This document shows, piece by piece, positions 25,072 to 38,888 of a DNA stretch of 64,000 nt (positions are counted from its first letter, which is position 1; each line of letters starts with the position of its first letter). Below the pieces are notes generated by a model. The model was not told where the DNA came from. It did no database searches and saw only the letters and a program-made list of their open reading frames with translations. The stretch lies in NCBI GenBank assembly GCA_017625535.1, contig JAGAKR010000008.1, positions 62,001 through 126,000 on the forward strand, in the 5' to 3' direction. The position numbers and the translations under genes are program-made. The DNA is from Bacteroidales bacterium (GTDB taxonomy: Bacteria; Bacteroidota; Bacteroidia; Bacteroidales; UBA932).

Positions 25072-27225
25072 TTACTTCCTGCTGGTCCTCAACACTGTTT
25101 TCACCTCCCGGATTTTCTTCAGGGCGGAGGTGACTCTGTCCAGGTGGGCGTTGTTGCCTACCGAAATGCCTATTTCTGCCACAAATTCGGTCTGGTTTCC
25201 CGGCTTGCGCCTCTCATTTATGGTAAAAGACCTCATTGAGGCATCCTGTTTGGTAACGCAATCTATCAGTTGGGCCGCAATGGCTGCATCGCCGTCTCCA
25301 ATCACCTTAAGGGCAGTCTGGAACTGGGTTGTATTGGATACTTGTCTCCATTTCACTTTCTGCAGCCTGTAAGGGTATTTTTCTATGAGTCTTGCCGCAT
25401 TGGGGCAGGATATCCTGTGAATCTTTATGCCTCCTGTGGCCGAAACAAACCCGAACACGTCATCTCCAAAGATCGGGTTGCAGCATTTGGCCATTGAGAA
25501 ACTTATGTTGTTGAGTTTGTCACTAATGATCAGATAATCCCCCTCGGATGATTTGCTTTTGGTCTTTGGTGCACTCCTTTCAGGTTTGCTGTCGGGAGTA
25601 TCCTCAGCCTCCTGCTCTCCATTTGTAAGGAAATCCTTCAACTGCAGCAGGTCTATCTTCTCCTCATAGATTGCCAGGAACACCTCTGCCGATGCCTTCA
25701 TCTTGTAGTGTTTTGCAATATCTGCCAGCACATCGTCATTGAGTTCCATCTTCCAGTTCTTCATCCTCCGCTCCAGTAGTTCCCGGCCCAGTTTTATGAG
25801 TTTCCCCTCCTCTTCTTTGAGTTTTGCCTTAATGCGGTTGCGGGCCTTTGAGGACACAACTATCTTCAGCCAGTCTGCAGATGGCTTCTGGTTCTTGTTG
25901 CTCATTATCTCCACTACATCACCTGTGTGGAGTTCATCCTTTATGGAGGCAATTTTTCCGTTTACCCTTGCTCCGCTGCACTTCACACCCAGATTGGAGT
26001 GTATATTGAAGGCAAAATCCAGCACACTCGCCCCTTTTGGCAACTGCTTGAGGTCTCCAGCCGGGGTAAATACAAATATCTCGTCCAGTTCTGTCTGCAC
26101 TGCATTGGTATAAGGATTCCCCTCCTGGCTCTCCAGCATGCTCTTCACATTCTTCAGCCACTCATCCAGTCCCTGCACACTCTTTATACCCTTATAACTC
26201 CAGTGCGATGCGTGTCCGTTCTCCGCCATATCATCCATACGGGCGGTACGTATCTGCACCTCTATGTGTGCCCCTTCCTTGTTCTGCACAGTTGTGTGCA
26301 ATGATTCGTATCCATTTGGCTTTGGATTGGTAATCCAGTCCCTAAGGCGCTTGGTATCGGGCTTGTACTCCTGGGTAACGCGTGAATAAACCTCCCAGCA
26401 ATAGTCGTGTTCCTTATCCAGCGGAACATCCAGGATAAACCTCATTGCAAAAACATCATAAACCCCTTCAAACGGTACATTCTGCTTCTGCATCTTTTTC
26501 CAGATTGAGTAGGCTGTTTTTGTACGCACCTTCAACTTGTAGTTTATACCGCTCTCCTTCAATGAGGTCTCAAGCGGCTTTACAAACTCCTGGGCCAGTT
26601 TCTCCCTGTCCTTCTCCGTAGCCTTCAGCTTGTTGGTTATGGCGCGGTAGTTCTCCGGATCCGAGTGCTTGAAATAGAGGTCTTCCAGTTCACTCTTGAG
26701 GTTATACATACCCAACTGGTGTGCCAGAGGTATATAGAGCATAATTGTCTCTGTAACCTTGCGCATTATGCTGCTCTTTGGGAATATATCCAGATTGCGC
26801 ATAATCTCCAGCCTGTCTGCCAGTTTTATAAGGGTAACACGCGGGTCTTTTGAATAGGAGACAATCAGTTTCCTGTAATTCTCCGCCTGCAACTTGGTGT
26901 CTTTGGGGGTTATTCCCGATATTTTGTTCAACCCCTCAACCATAGTGACAATCTCTGCAGAGTACTCCTTGGCAACCTCCTGCAACAGGTCATCCTTACC
27001 CCTTGTAGCCTCATGAAGGAATACCGCAGCCACAGCCTCATGCATGAGGCCTATCTCATTTGCAACTATAAGTGCCACCCCCAGAGGGTGCTCAATGAAC
27101 GGTTTCCCGTTGCCCCTATGCTCTCCTTCCAGTTCCTTGAGGGCATATCTGTACGCCCTTTCCACAAGTTCCTTATGCGGAGCATCATAACGCTCCATAA
27201 CTCTCTTCAGACTCTCCGGTATCAT
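25072..27225 (-). CDS. rel: RelA/SpoT-family (p)ppGpp synthetase, hydrolase site degraded
   Basis: A 717-residue long RSH protein that controls the stringent-response alarmone. Order: pseudo-HD hydrolase domain (residues about 20-150), synthetase domain (about 190-310, with NPKPNGYESLHTTVQ and HIEVQIRT), TGS (IFVFTPAGDLKQLPKGASVLDFAF), a zinc/helical region with AKCCNPIFGDDVFGF, and a C-terminal ACT domain. Hydrolase residues His46, His71 and Asp137 remain, but the motif that should read HDxxED is HEATRG: Asp is Glu72 and the catalytic Glu-Asp pair is Arg75-Gly76. It is therefore probably synthetase-only. It sits between uvrB (seven-base gap) and uvrA (four-base gap). Confidence 0.92.
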   Translation of the reverse strand: MIPESLKRVMERYDAPHKELVERAYRYALKELEGEHRGNGKPFIEHPLGVALIVANEIGLMHEAVAAVFLHEATRGKDDLLQEVAKEYSAEIVTMVEGLNKISGITPKDTKLQAENYRKLIVSYSKDPRVTLIKLADRLEIMRNLDIFPKSSIMRKVTETIMLYIPLAHQLGMYNLKSELEDLYFKHSDPENYRAITNKLKATEKDREKLAQEFVKPLETSLKESGINYKLKVRTKTAYSIWKKMQKQNVPFEGVYDVFAMRFILDVPLDKEHDYCWEVYSRVTQEYKPDTKRLRDWITNPKPNGYESLHTTVQNKEGAHIEVQIRTARMDDMAENGHASHWSYKGIKSVQGLDEWLKNVKSMLESQEGNPYTNAVQTELDEIFVFTPAGDLKQLPKGASVLDFAFNIHSNLGVKCSGARVNGKIASIKDELHTGDVVEIMSNKNQKPSADWLKIVVSSKARNRIKAKLKEEEGKLIKLGRELLERRMKNWKMELNDDVLADIAKHYKMKASAEVFLAIYEEKIDLLQLKDFLTNGEQEAEDTPDSKPERSAPKTKSKSSEGDYLIISDKLNNISFSMAKCCNPIFGDDVFGFVSATGGIKIHRISCPNAARLIEKYPYRLQKVKWRQVSNTTQFQTALKVIGDGDAAIAAQLIDCVTKQDASMRSFTINERRKPGNQTEFVAEIGISVGNNAHLDRVTSALKKIREVKTVLRTSRK

Positions 27226-27232
27226 AACGCCT

Positions 27233-29236
27233 CTACTTTTTAGAAATCAATTCACCCAAATATTTCATTTCATCCCTGAACTTGGCAGCCCTCACAAAAT
27301 CCAGTTCCGCTGCAGCCTTTTCCATCTCCCTCTTGGCACTTGCCATTGCCTTCTGCAACTGCTCCTTGCCCATCTGCCTTATTACAGGATCTTCCAATAT
27401 GTTCACTTTTGCTTCATCCTTTGCATATTCCATACCGCTTTGCGCACGGTCCATCACATTCCTCTCCTTCTTCAGCACCTGGGTAGGAACAATGTTGTTC
27501 ACCCTGTTGTACTCCATCTGCTTCTCCCTGCGGCGGTTGGTCTCATCTATGGTACGCCTCATACTCTTTGTAATGGTATCGGCATACATTATCACAAGTC
27601 CGTTTATATTCCTTGCCGCACGTCCTGCAGTCTGGGTAAGGGCAGTCTCGCTGCGTAAGAAACCCTCCTTGTCGGCATCCAGGATTGCCACCAGCGATAC
27701 CTGCGGCAAATCAAGCCCCTCCCTCAACAGGTTCACACCAATGAGGACATCAAAACGGCCGGCCTGGAAATCCTCAATAATCTCTATGCGCTCCATAGTA
27801 TCCACATCGGAGTGGATATAGCGGCACCTGACATCCATCTTCTGCAGGTATTTGTCCAGTTCCTCCGCCATCCGCTTGGTAAGGGTTGTAACCAAGACCC
27901 TCTCATCTTTCTCCACCCTAATCTGAATCTCCTCCAGCAGGTCATCAATCTGGTCTTCAGTAGGCCTTATCTCTATAGGGGGCTCCAGAAGACCGGTTGG
28001 TCTCACCACCTGCTCCACAATGAGTCCCTGCGATTTGTCCAGTTCGTACGGTGCAGGAGTTGCACTCACAAACACTGTCTGCCGGCTCAAGGATTCAAAC
28101 TCATCAAACTTCAGCGGCCTGTTGTCCGCGGCAGCCGGCAGCCTGAACCCATACTCAATGAGGGTCTCTTTACGGGAACGGTCCCCTCCGTACATTGCCC
28201 TTATCTGGGGTATGGTAACGTGGCTCTCATCTATGAAGGTCACAAAATCGCTGGGAAAATAATCCAGCAGACAGAATGGTCTGGTTCCTGCAGAACGGCC
28301 ATCAAAATATCGGGAATAATTCTCAATGCCTGAACAATAACCTATCTCCTTAATCATTTCAAGATCATACTCCACCCTCTGTTTCAACCTCTTGGCCTCC
28401 GCATGCTTCTCTATGCTGTGGAGGAACTCGCACTGTTTAACCAGATCCTCCTGAATGTTCCACACCGCACTCTTTATCCTCTCCTTGGTAGTGGAGAAAA
28501 TGTTTGCAGGGAAAATGGAAATCTCATCCACAAACTCAATTGTAGCACCGGTAACAGGATCAAACATCTCAATCTCCTCCACCTCATCCCCAAAGAAAAT
28601 CACCCTGCACCCCTTGTCTCCATAAGCCAGATAGATGTCCACACTGTCCCCCTTAACCCTGAAAGTACCCCTCTTGAACTCCACATCATTGCGGGAATAG
28701 AGGCTGTCCACCAGTTTGTAGAGGAACTGCGTACGGGCGAGCACCTGCCCCACCTTAAGGCTAATTGTATTTGAATGGAAATCGGCAGGATTGCCTATAC
28801 CATACAGGCAGGAGACACTGGAAACTACAATCACATCTTTTCTTCCCGATAGCAATGCGCTTGAACAACTCAGCCTCAACTTCTCAATCTCATCATTGAT
28901 GCTCAAATCCTTCTCAATGTATGTATCGGTAACCGGCATATAGGCCTCCGGCTGATAATAATCATAATACGACACAAAATACTCCACCGCATTGTTCGGG
29001 AAAAAAGACTTGAACTCACCATACAGCTGCGCCGCCAGAGTCTTGTTATGGCTCAGGATAAGGGCCGGCCTCTGCAGCTGCTCAATAACATTGGCCATGG
29101 TAAAGGTCTTGCCCGATCCGGTTACGCCAAGCAGCGTTACCGCATCTACCCCCTCCCTTATGGCCTGCGTAAGCTCCCTTATCGCCTGCGGCTGGTCCCC
29201 CGTAGGTTTATATGGTGATTCTATCTTAAAATTCAT
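27233..29236 (-). CDS. uvrB: Excinuclease ABC subunit B
   Basis: A 667-residue helicase-like subunit that receives damage from UvrA and recruits UvrC. Visible parts: FKIESPYKPTGDQPQAI, Walker A TLLGVTGSGKTFTMANVI, the beta-hairpin region YYDYYQPEAYMP, DESHVTIPQ (Walker B), helicase motifs SATPAPYEL and GVNLLREGLDLPQVSLVAI, QTAGRAARN, and a C-terminal UvrC-binding helix pair (EKAAAELDFVRAAKFRDEM). It is the first gene of the uvrB-rel-uvrA run. A small palindrome GTTCAA-T-TTGAAC lies at 29248-29260, 12 bases before the ATG. Confidence 0.96.
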   Translation of the reverse strand: MNFKIESPYKPTGDQPQAIRELTQAIREGVDAVTLLGVTGSGKTFTMANVIEQLQRPALILSHNKTLAAQLYGEFKSFFPNNAVEYFVSYYDYYQPEAYMPVTDTYIEKDLSINDEIEKLRLSCSSALLSGRKDVIVVSSVSCLYGIGNPADFHSNTISLKVGQVLARTQFLYKLVDSLYSRNDVEFKRGTFRVKGDSVDIYLAYGDKGCRVIFFGDEVEEIEMFDPVTGATIEFVDEISIFPANIFSTTKERIKSAVWNIQEDLVKQCEFLHSIEKHAEAKRLKQRVEYDLEMIKEIGYCSGIENYSRYFDGRSAGTRPFCLLDYFPSDFVTFIDESHVTIPQIRAMYGGDRSRKETLIEYGFRLPAAADNRPLKFDEFESLSRQTVFVSATPAPYELDKSQGLIVEQVVRPTGLLEPPIEIRPTEDQIDDLLEEIQIRVEKDERVLVTTLTKRMAEELDKYLQKMDVRCRYIHSDVDTMERIEIIEDFQAGRFDVLIGVNLLREGLDLPQVSLVAILDADKEGFLRSETALTQTAGRAARNINGLVIMYADTITKSMRRTIDETNRRREKQMEYNRVNNIVPTQVLKKERNVMDRAQSGMEYAKDEAKVNILEDPVIRQMGKEQLQKAMASAKREMEKAAAELDFVRAAKFRDEMKYLGELISKK

Positions 29237-29540
29237 CCTTAAATCCAGTTCAATTTGAACCCGGTAAATTTACGGAAAATAACCATACAAACCTCACATT
29301 TCACAAAAAAGGGTAACCCTTCTGTGCTGCACGTAATCTATCTGTCCTTTTCAATAGAGTTTCTTATTTCAAAAGAAATAAGTTCCTGTAATTTGTTTTT
29401 AGGCAGCAGAGATGTGCCGCAAGATTTCCGTCTGTTTGAACAGATGCCTCTTTGCAGGAAAACTGGGGCCTCCCTATTGATGTGGGAAGCATTTTTATGT
29501 TGCATTTGAACAATTATCTGTCGGGAAGATTATTCCTGAT
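29237..29540. other. Intergenic stretch upstream of uvrB
   Basis: No convincing gene. It holds GTTCAA-T-TTGAAC (29248-29260) close to the uvrB start, a perfect eight-base inverted repeat CTTATTTC-AAAA-GAAATAAG (29363-29382), and TGTCGGGAAG at 29519-29528 just past the amidase stop. No clean TTTG/TAnnTTTG pair is visible for uvrB; either palindrome could be a repressor site. Confidence 0.5.
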
Positions 29541-31070
29541 TCATTTCTTTGCCTGGCCCTCTTTTACCCTGCACTCAGAGATATAATCTGTAAGGCCTTT
29601 GGCCACATTCTCCATCATTGCGCGGCGGATTGCAGGATCTGCAAGCATCTCCTCCTCCCTGAGGCTTGAGATGAAGAGTGTCTCAACAAGCACGCAAGGG
29701 AAATCTGTAATTGCGCTCAATGAGAAGTTGAAGTTTCCTACCATACCAAAGTTCTTCACATCCTTCATCTGAAGCAGATAACCAAGGATATCCTCTGCAA
29801 GCGGTTTATAAGGGTCGTATCTGTAGTATGTGCTGGTACCCAACATAGAAAGCGGGCTTCCGCCTGCGTTGCAGTGGATAGAAAGCACTATATCACATTT
29901 GTTTTCAATGAATTTATCCTGTCTTTCGCGGATTGTCATCCCTACATCAGAATCCCTTGAAAGGACAACCTTTGCACCCTGTTTCTCAAGAATTGATTTC
30001 AGGGTATATGCCATATCCAGGGTCATATCCTTCTCCTTCAAACCGCTGAGACCTACAGCACCATTGCTCTGCGGACCGCCATGACCCGCATCTATACCTA
30101 TTGTAAGATTCTTCAGATACAGCTGGTCAGGAACGTGCTTGATGTCAATGTTCAAGTTGTTGCCGCTGTAGTCCATTGAGAAACCCCAGGACGATTTGGT
30201 CTTCAGGTAAATTGTATACCTTGTAATATCTGAATCTATGCTCTCCACATCAATGTGGTCTACAGACTTGAGGCCGCTCTTGTGGGTAAGCCAGTTTGAG
30301 TTGCACTGCACACCGTAAAGGTCCACCACAATCTTGTGGGGGTCTGTGTACTCTTTTACAATGTAAGGCTTCTTGCCACCTACACCTATGCTCACCCTGT
30401 CATACTCCCCTGCATTGTATACAGAAGAACTTCCGCTGAGGACAACATTATCCTGCATAAAATCGCTATCGGGAGAATACTTGCCCTTAATCTCCACCTG
30501 GCTCTTTGGAATGTATGCATATCTGTTCTGTGAAAGTTTTACCCTGTACAGGTTCTCATTCTCTGCATCCGCATACATCTGTATCCCTTCTGGCAGATAG
30601 TTTATCTTTGCACCGCCAAGACGGTCTGTACCCGCTCCGTAATTTAGATAGGCATATTTCTTTGTCTCAACATTAAGGCTTGTAGGGTAGAATTTTGCCT
30701 TTTCAGCCTCCGCTGCTGCCCTTGCCTTTGCAGCCTCCTGCTGCTCTGGTGTAACAGTTTTAGGGGTAGTGCTGTAATACACTTTAAAAGAATCTCTGCC
30801 GCTCTTGTCCTTTATTTCAATTAGGTTGTCCCCCGGCTGCAACTGCAATTCTATTCCCCAGGTACCGGTCTTGTAGGCCTTTACCTTATTGCCGTTTACG
30901 GTAAACTCCGCTCCCGGATCTGCAAGGCCCACCACCTGGTGCTTAGCCTTGTATACTGTATCAACTATCCCCCTTTTTACTACAATATTCCCCACGTTAA
31001 AAGCACTTGCGCTCACCGAAGCTGCCGCCACCATAGCAACTGCAGCCAAAAAACTGAAACTTCTTTTCAT
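29541..31070 (-). CDS. N-acetylmuramoyl-L-alanine amidase (Amidase_3)
   Basis: A 509-residue periplasmic cell-wall hydrolase that removes stem peptides from glycan strands. After a signal peptide (MKRSFSFLAAVAMVAAASVSASA) come about 290 residues of beta-rich, probably wall-binding sequence, then a zinc amidase domain: LTIGIDAGHGGPQSNGAVG (zinc His), LSRDSDVGMTIRERQDK, IVLSIHCNAGG (second His) and the catalytic Glu in FPCVLVETLFISS. The C-terminus is basic (VKEGQAKK). It starts 25 bases after the GH3 gene with no clear promoter or terminator between, so it may be transcribed with the galactose genes. Confidence 0.9.
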   Translation of the reverse strand: MKRSFSFLAAVAMVAAASVSASAFNVGNIVVKRGIVDTVYKAKHQVVGLADPGAEFTVNGNKVKAYKTGTWGIELQLQPGDNLIEIKDKSGRDSFKVYYSTTPKTVTPEQQEAAKARAAAEAEKAKFYPTSLNVETKKYAYLNYGAGTDRLGGAKINYLPEGIQMYADAENENLYRVKLSQNRYAYIPKSQVEIKGKYSPDSDFMQDNVVLSGSSSVYNAGEYDRVSIGVGGKKPYIVKEYTDPHKIVVDLYGVQCNSNWLTHKSGLKSVDHIDVESIDSDITRYTIYLKTKSSWGFSMDYSGNNLNIDIKHVPDQLYLKNLTIGIDAGHGGPQSNGAVGLSGLKEKDMTLDMAYTLKSILEKQGAKVVLSRDSDVGMTIRERQDKFIENKCDIVLSIHCNAGGSPLSMLGTSTYYRYDPYKPLAEDILGYLLQMKDVKNFGMVGNFNFSLSAITDFPCVLVETLFISSLREEEMLADPAIRRAMMENVAKGLTDYISECRVKEGQAKK

Positions 31071-31095
31071 CTTGTTATAATTTTTAATTTCACTC

Positions 31096-32244
31096 TCAAT
31101 CTATATTTGGCTCATCCCACACTTTAGTGGTGTTGCAATGAACCATTGTAACCTGATCTCCAACCTGAATGCGGAAATCTCCCTCCTCAAGGGTCCATTT
31201 TCCGTCATAATTCACAAATGCAAGGTCGGTAGCCGGAACTGCCAGTCTTACCACTTTGCTCTCTCCAGGCTCCAGACTTATCTTCTCAAAAGCCCTGAGT
31301 CTTCTTGAATCAGGAACAAGGCTTGCAAACAGGTCACTTGAATAAAGGAGAACCGCCTCTTTTCCGGCAACATTGCCTGTATTGGAAACAGTCACCTCAA
31401 ACTCCAGCACATCATCGGGACCAAACTCCTTTTTATCCGCACCCAAATTGCTGTACTGGAAAGTTGTATAGCTCAAACCATATCCAAACGGCCAAAGCAC
31501 ATCAATCCGGGCATCATAATTATATACCCCCTCCATAGTGGCAGAAACCTCAGACACTTTATAATCATAAGTGGAGAGCATATTTATATATTTTGGATAT
31601 GTAAACGGCAGTTTGCCGCTAAAGTTTTCTCTTCCCGACAGTAATGCTGCCAAAGCATCTCCACCATAATTGCCCGGAAGGATTACCTCCACCACAGCCT
31701 GGGCAAGAGGCTCAATATCATTTATAATGCGTGGACGCCCACCGTTAAGTACCAGCACAACAGGCTTTCCAGTCTTTGCAAGGGCTTTAACCAAGTTTTT
31801 CTGGTTTGCGGAAAGGTTTATATCCTCAACATTTCCAGGGGTCTCGCAATAGCTGTTTTCACCTATGCATGCAACTATAATATCACACCCTCTTGCAGCC
31901 TGTACAGCCTTGTTTATACTCTCCTGCGTACAATTCTCCTGCTGCCATTTTCCAAAACCCGGAACATAAGTTACACCAGGCTCATATCTCACATTTGAAG
32001 CACCATACTCATTTTGCAGCGCCTCAAAAATTGTATTGAAATGCTCTGTATATTCATTAGCCTTGTCTCCCTGCCAGGTATATGACCATCCACCGTTAAG
32101 GCAGCGCATTTCATTGGCATTAGGACCTGTAACAAGAATTCTGGCACCCTTCTGCAAAGGGAGGATTCCCCCCTCATTTTTCAGCAGCACTTCAGACTCC
32201 ACTGCAGCCCTGTAAGACATCTGCCGGAACTCTTCAGACCCGAA
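31096..32244 (-). pseudogene. GH3 beta-glucosidase, C-terminal part after an in-frame stop
   Basis: This stretch continues the reading frame of 32245-33438 directly after a TAA. Eight codons (FGSEEFRQ) follow the stop before the first ATG at 32220. It encodes the second GH3 domain ([40 protein letters not shown]) and the fibronectin-like C-terminal domain ([35 protein letters not shown]). With the upstream part it makes a normal GH3 of about 780 codons. Alone it lacks a signal peptide and the catalytic nucleophile. Readthrough, or restart at 32220, cannot be excluded. Confidence 0.8.
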
Positions 32245-33438
32245 TTATTCATATTTGTCCAAATCCCAGTCAGGGTTATCAAACAGCCCAAGACGGAACT
32301 TCAATCTGAGGACACGGCGCACCGCATCATCAATACGCTCCATCGGAACAGCACCTTCATTTACCAGCTCTACAAGGTCCTTGCAAAACTGCCAGTCATT
32401 TGGAATCATTGCCATATCTATGCCGGCATTGATTGCAAGACGCACAGCATCTTTTCTACTTGTAGCAATACGCTCCCTTGTGTACAGATTATCAATGTCT
32501 GCCCAGTCTGTAACTATCATTCCGTCCCAATTGAGATCCTCTTTCAACCATTTTGTAAGATACTCATAATTGGCATGGAAAGGGAGTCCTTCATTGCTCG
32601 AAGAGTTTACCATAAGAGACAACGCTCCTGCCTGCACACACTCCTTGAAAGGCTCAAAATAGCGTTCACGCATATCCCCGTCAGTAACGGATGAAGGGGT
32701 CCTATCCCGGCCTGATACAGGTACTCCATATGCCATGTAATGTTTGATACATACAGCCATATTGTATGGACCTACATGGTTTGGATCAGTTCCCTGCATA
32801 CCCAATGTCTGGGCTACACCCATCTCCGCCTGCAGATATTCGCTTTCACCATAACTCTCCCACAATCTTGGCCATCTTGGATCCCGTCCAAGATCAAGTG
32901 TAGGGCTGAACGACCATGGATTCAAAGCGGCTCTGGACTCGTAAGCGGTAACTTCACCCATATTGAAGGCATGCTCCCTGTTGAATGTTGCAGCTACATT
33001 TATCTCCTGCGGAAACAGGGTGGCATCTGCAATGTATGAGGCACCGTGAATCTGATCAAGACCGTAAAGACAAGGAATTCCAATCTCCTTCATGGATTTC
33101 TCCTGGAGTTCCTTTATCATTCCTGCAGTAAGTTCCCTGGTCTGGGCCCTGGCACTTATAACATTAAGAATTGACCCAACCTTATATTTGGCAATCACAG
33201 AATCCAGCATGGCCGGTATCCACTGCGGATTACCGTTTTCATCCTCATTCTGGAAAACTGTAATGGTAATCTGCGACATCTGCCCCACCTTCTCCTCCAA
33301 TGTCATCTTACTGAGAATCTTCTCTATTTTTCCCTCAATCTCCCTATCAGGCTCAATTGCCGGTTTTACCTTATTGTCACATGAGGCAACAAATAAAGCG
33401 GACAAAAAGGCAAATGCCATAAAAATGTTTCGTTTCAT
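32245..33438 (-). pseudogene. GH3 beta-glucosidase lipoprotein, N-terminal part
   Basis: This holds 397 codons of a glycoside hydrolase family 3 enzyme, beginning at the ATG at 33438 with a lipoprotein signal ([20 protein letters not shown]). The TIM-barrel domain is intact: [49 protein letters not shown] and [12 protein letters not shown], whose Asp is the nucleophile. The frame ends D-K-Y-E then TAA, where relatives continue into the second domain. The earlier in-frame codon at 33453 is not ATG. It is the last glycosidase of the galactose operon, 15 bases after the large GH2 gene. Confidence 0.85.
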
Positions 33439-33453
33439 AATAACCGGACTCAA

Positions 33454-37693
<4,240 letters not shown>

Positions 37694-37716
37694 AACATCT
37701 CCAAATTTATTTTATC

Positions 37717-38862
37717 TCAGATTTCAAGTTTACGGGCTCCATCAGAGATTACCACATCGTAAACTTTAGGTTCGTGGCCGTACGCAGCGCAGAATTTCCC
37801 TTTGGCTGTTGCAATGAATGCATCATACAGGCCACTCTTTACAAGGTTGATGGTACAGCCTCCAAATCCGCCTCCCATAATGCGGGAACCGGTAACACCG
37901 CACTCTTTTGCTATAGTGGCCAAAAGGTCAAGCTCCTCACAGCTCACCTCATAATCTTTTGACATACCCCAATGGGTCTGGTACATACGCTCACCTACAG
38001 TCTCAAGGTCACCTGCCTCCAAAGCGGCACAAACATCCAATACACGTTTCTCCTCACCAATCACATAGCGGGCACGCATATAATCCTCATCTGAAATTTT
38101 ATCCTTTATGGCATCCAGTTTCTCCATAGTTGCACCGCGCAAAGTCTCCTGACCCAACATTGCAGCAACCCTCTCACAAGACTCACGGCGTCTGTTGTAA
38201 GGAGAACCAACAAGTTCATGTTTTACTACAGAATCAAGCAACACAAGACGGTATCCGAATTTTTCCGGATCAAACGGGAAGTACTCAAAATCCATAGAGA
38301 GACAATCCAGACGCATCAAATTTCCCTTTTTCCCAAAAACTGATGCAAACTGGTCCATAATTCCACATTTCACGCCACAGTAATTATGCTCTGTAGACTG
38401 TCCTATGCGGGCAAGTTCAAACTTGTCTATCTTGTCCTCATTGAAAATATGGTTAAGTGCAAATGCATAAGTGGATTCCAATGCAGCAGAAGATGACATG
38501 CCTGCTCCAAGGGGAACATCACCTGCAAATGCTGTATCAAAACCTTTTACAACGCCACCACGTTTGAGTATCTCACGAGCCACTCCAAAAATATAGCATG
38601 CCCACGATGCAGCAGGCTTGTCCTCTTCATTAAGCCCGAACTCAGCATAATCCTGCAAGTCTACGGAATATGCACGTATCTTCTCAGTACCGTTCGGTTT
38701 TATCTCTGCTACCATTGCCTTGTCAATGGCACCTGGAAATACAAAACCGCCATTATAATCTGTATGCTCACCAATAAGGTTGATTCTGCCAGGTGATGTA
38801 TAAAGTTCACCTTCAGTTGCAAAATGCTCTGCAAATTTGTCACGTATAAGTTTAATGTCCAT
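37717..38862 (-). CDS. galK: Galactokinase
   Basis: A 381-residue GHMP kinase that phosphorylates galactose in the cytoplasm, first step of the Leloir pathway. The galactose-binding signature SPGRINLIGEHTDYNGGFVFP is near residue 23, the ATP-binding PLGAGMSSSAALE near 114, CGVKCGIMDQFASVFG supplies the catalytic Asp, and the C-terminal GGGFGGCTINLV loop is intact. It follows the 604-residue GH2 gene by 26 bases. No galT, galE or sugar transporter gene is within the window. Confidence 0.96.
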   Translation of the reverse strand: MDIKLIRDKFAEHFATEGELYTSPGRINLIGEHTDYNGGFVFPGAIDKAMVAEIKPNGTEKIRAYSVDLQDYAEFGLNEEDKPAASWACYIFGVAREILKRGGVVKGFDTAFAGDVPLGAGMSSSAALESTYAFALNHIFNEDKIDKFELARIGQSTEHNYCGVKCGIMDQFASVFGKKGNLMRLDCLSMDFEYFPFDPEKFGYRLVLLDSVVKHELVGSPYNRRRESCERVAAMLGQETLRGATMEKLDAIKDKISDEDYMRARYVIGEEKRVLDVCAALEAGDLETVGERMYQTHWGMSKDYEVSCEELDLLATIAKECGVTGSRIMGGGFGGCTINLVKSGLYDAFIATAKGKFCAAYGHEPKVYDVVISDGARKLEI

Positions 38863-38888
38863 AATGTCAAATTTTATAGTTTCCCAAA

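Noticed and set aside
29255-29509. 84-codon plus-strand frame upstream of uvrB
   Set aside because: No start signal, promoter or coding-like composition; treated as intergenic.
32245-32247. Recoding or an altered genetic code at the GH3 TAA
   Set aside because: UAA ends many other genes here and a standard RF1 gene is present, so a general code change is excluded.
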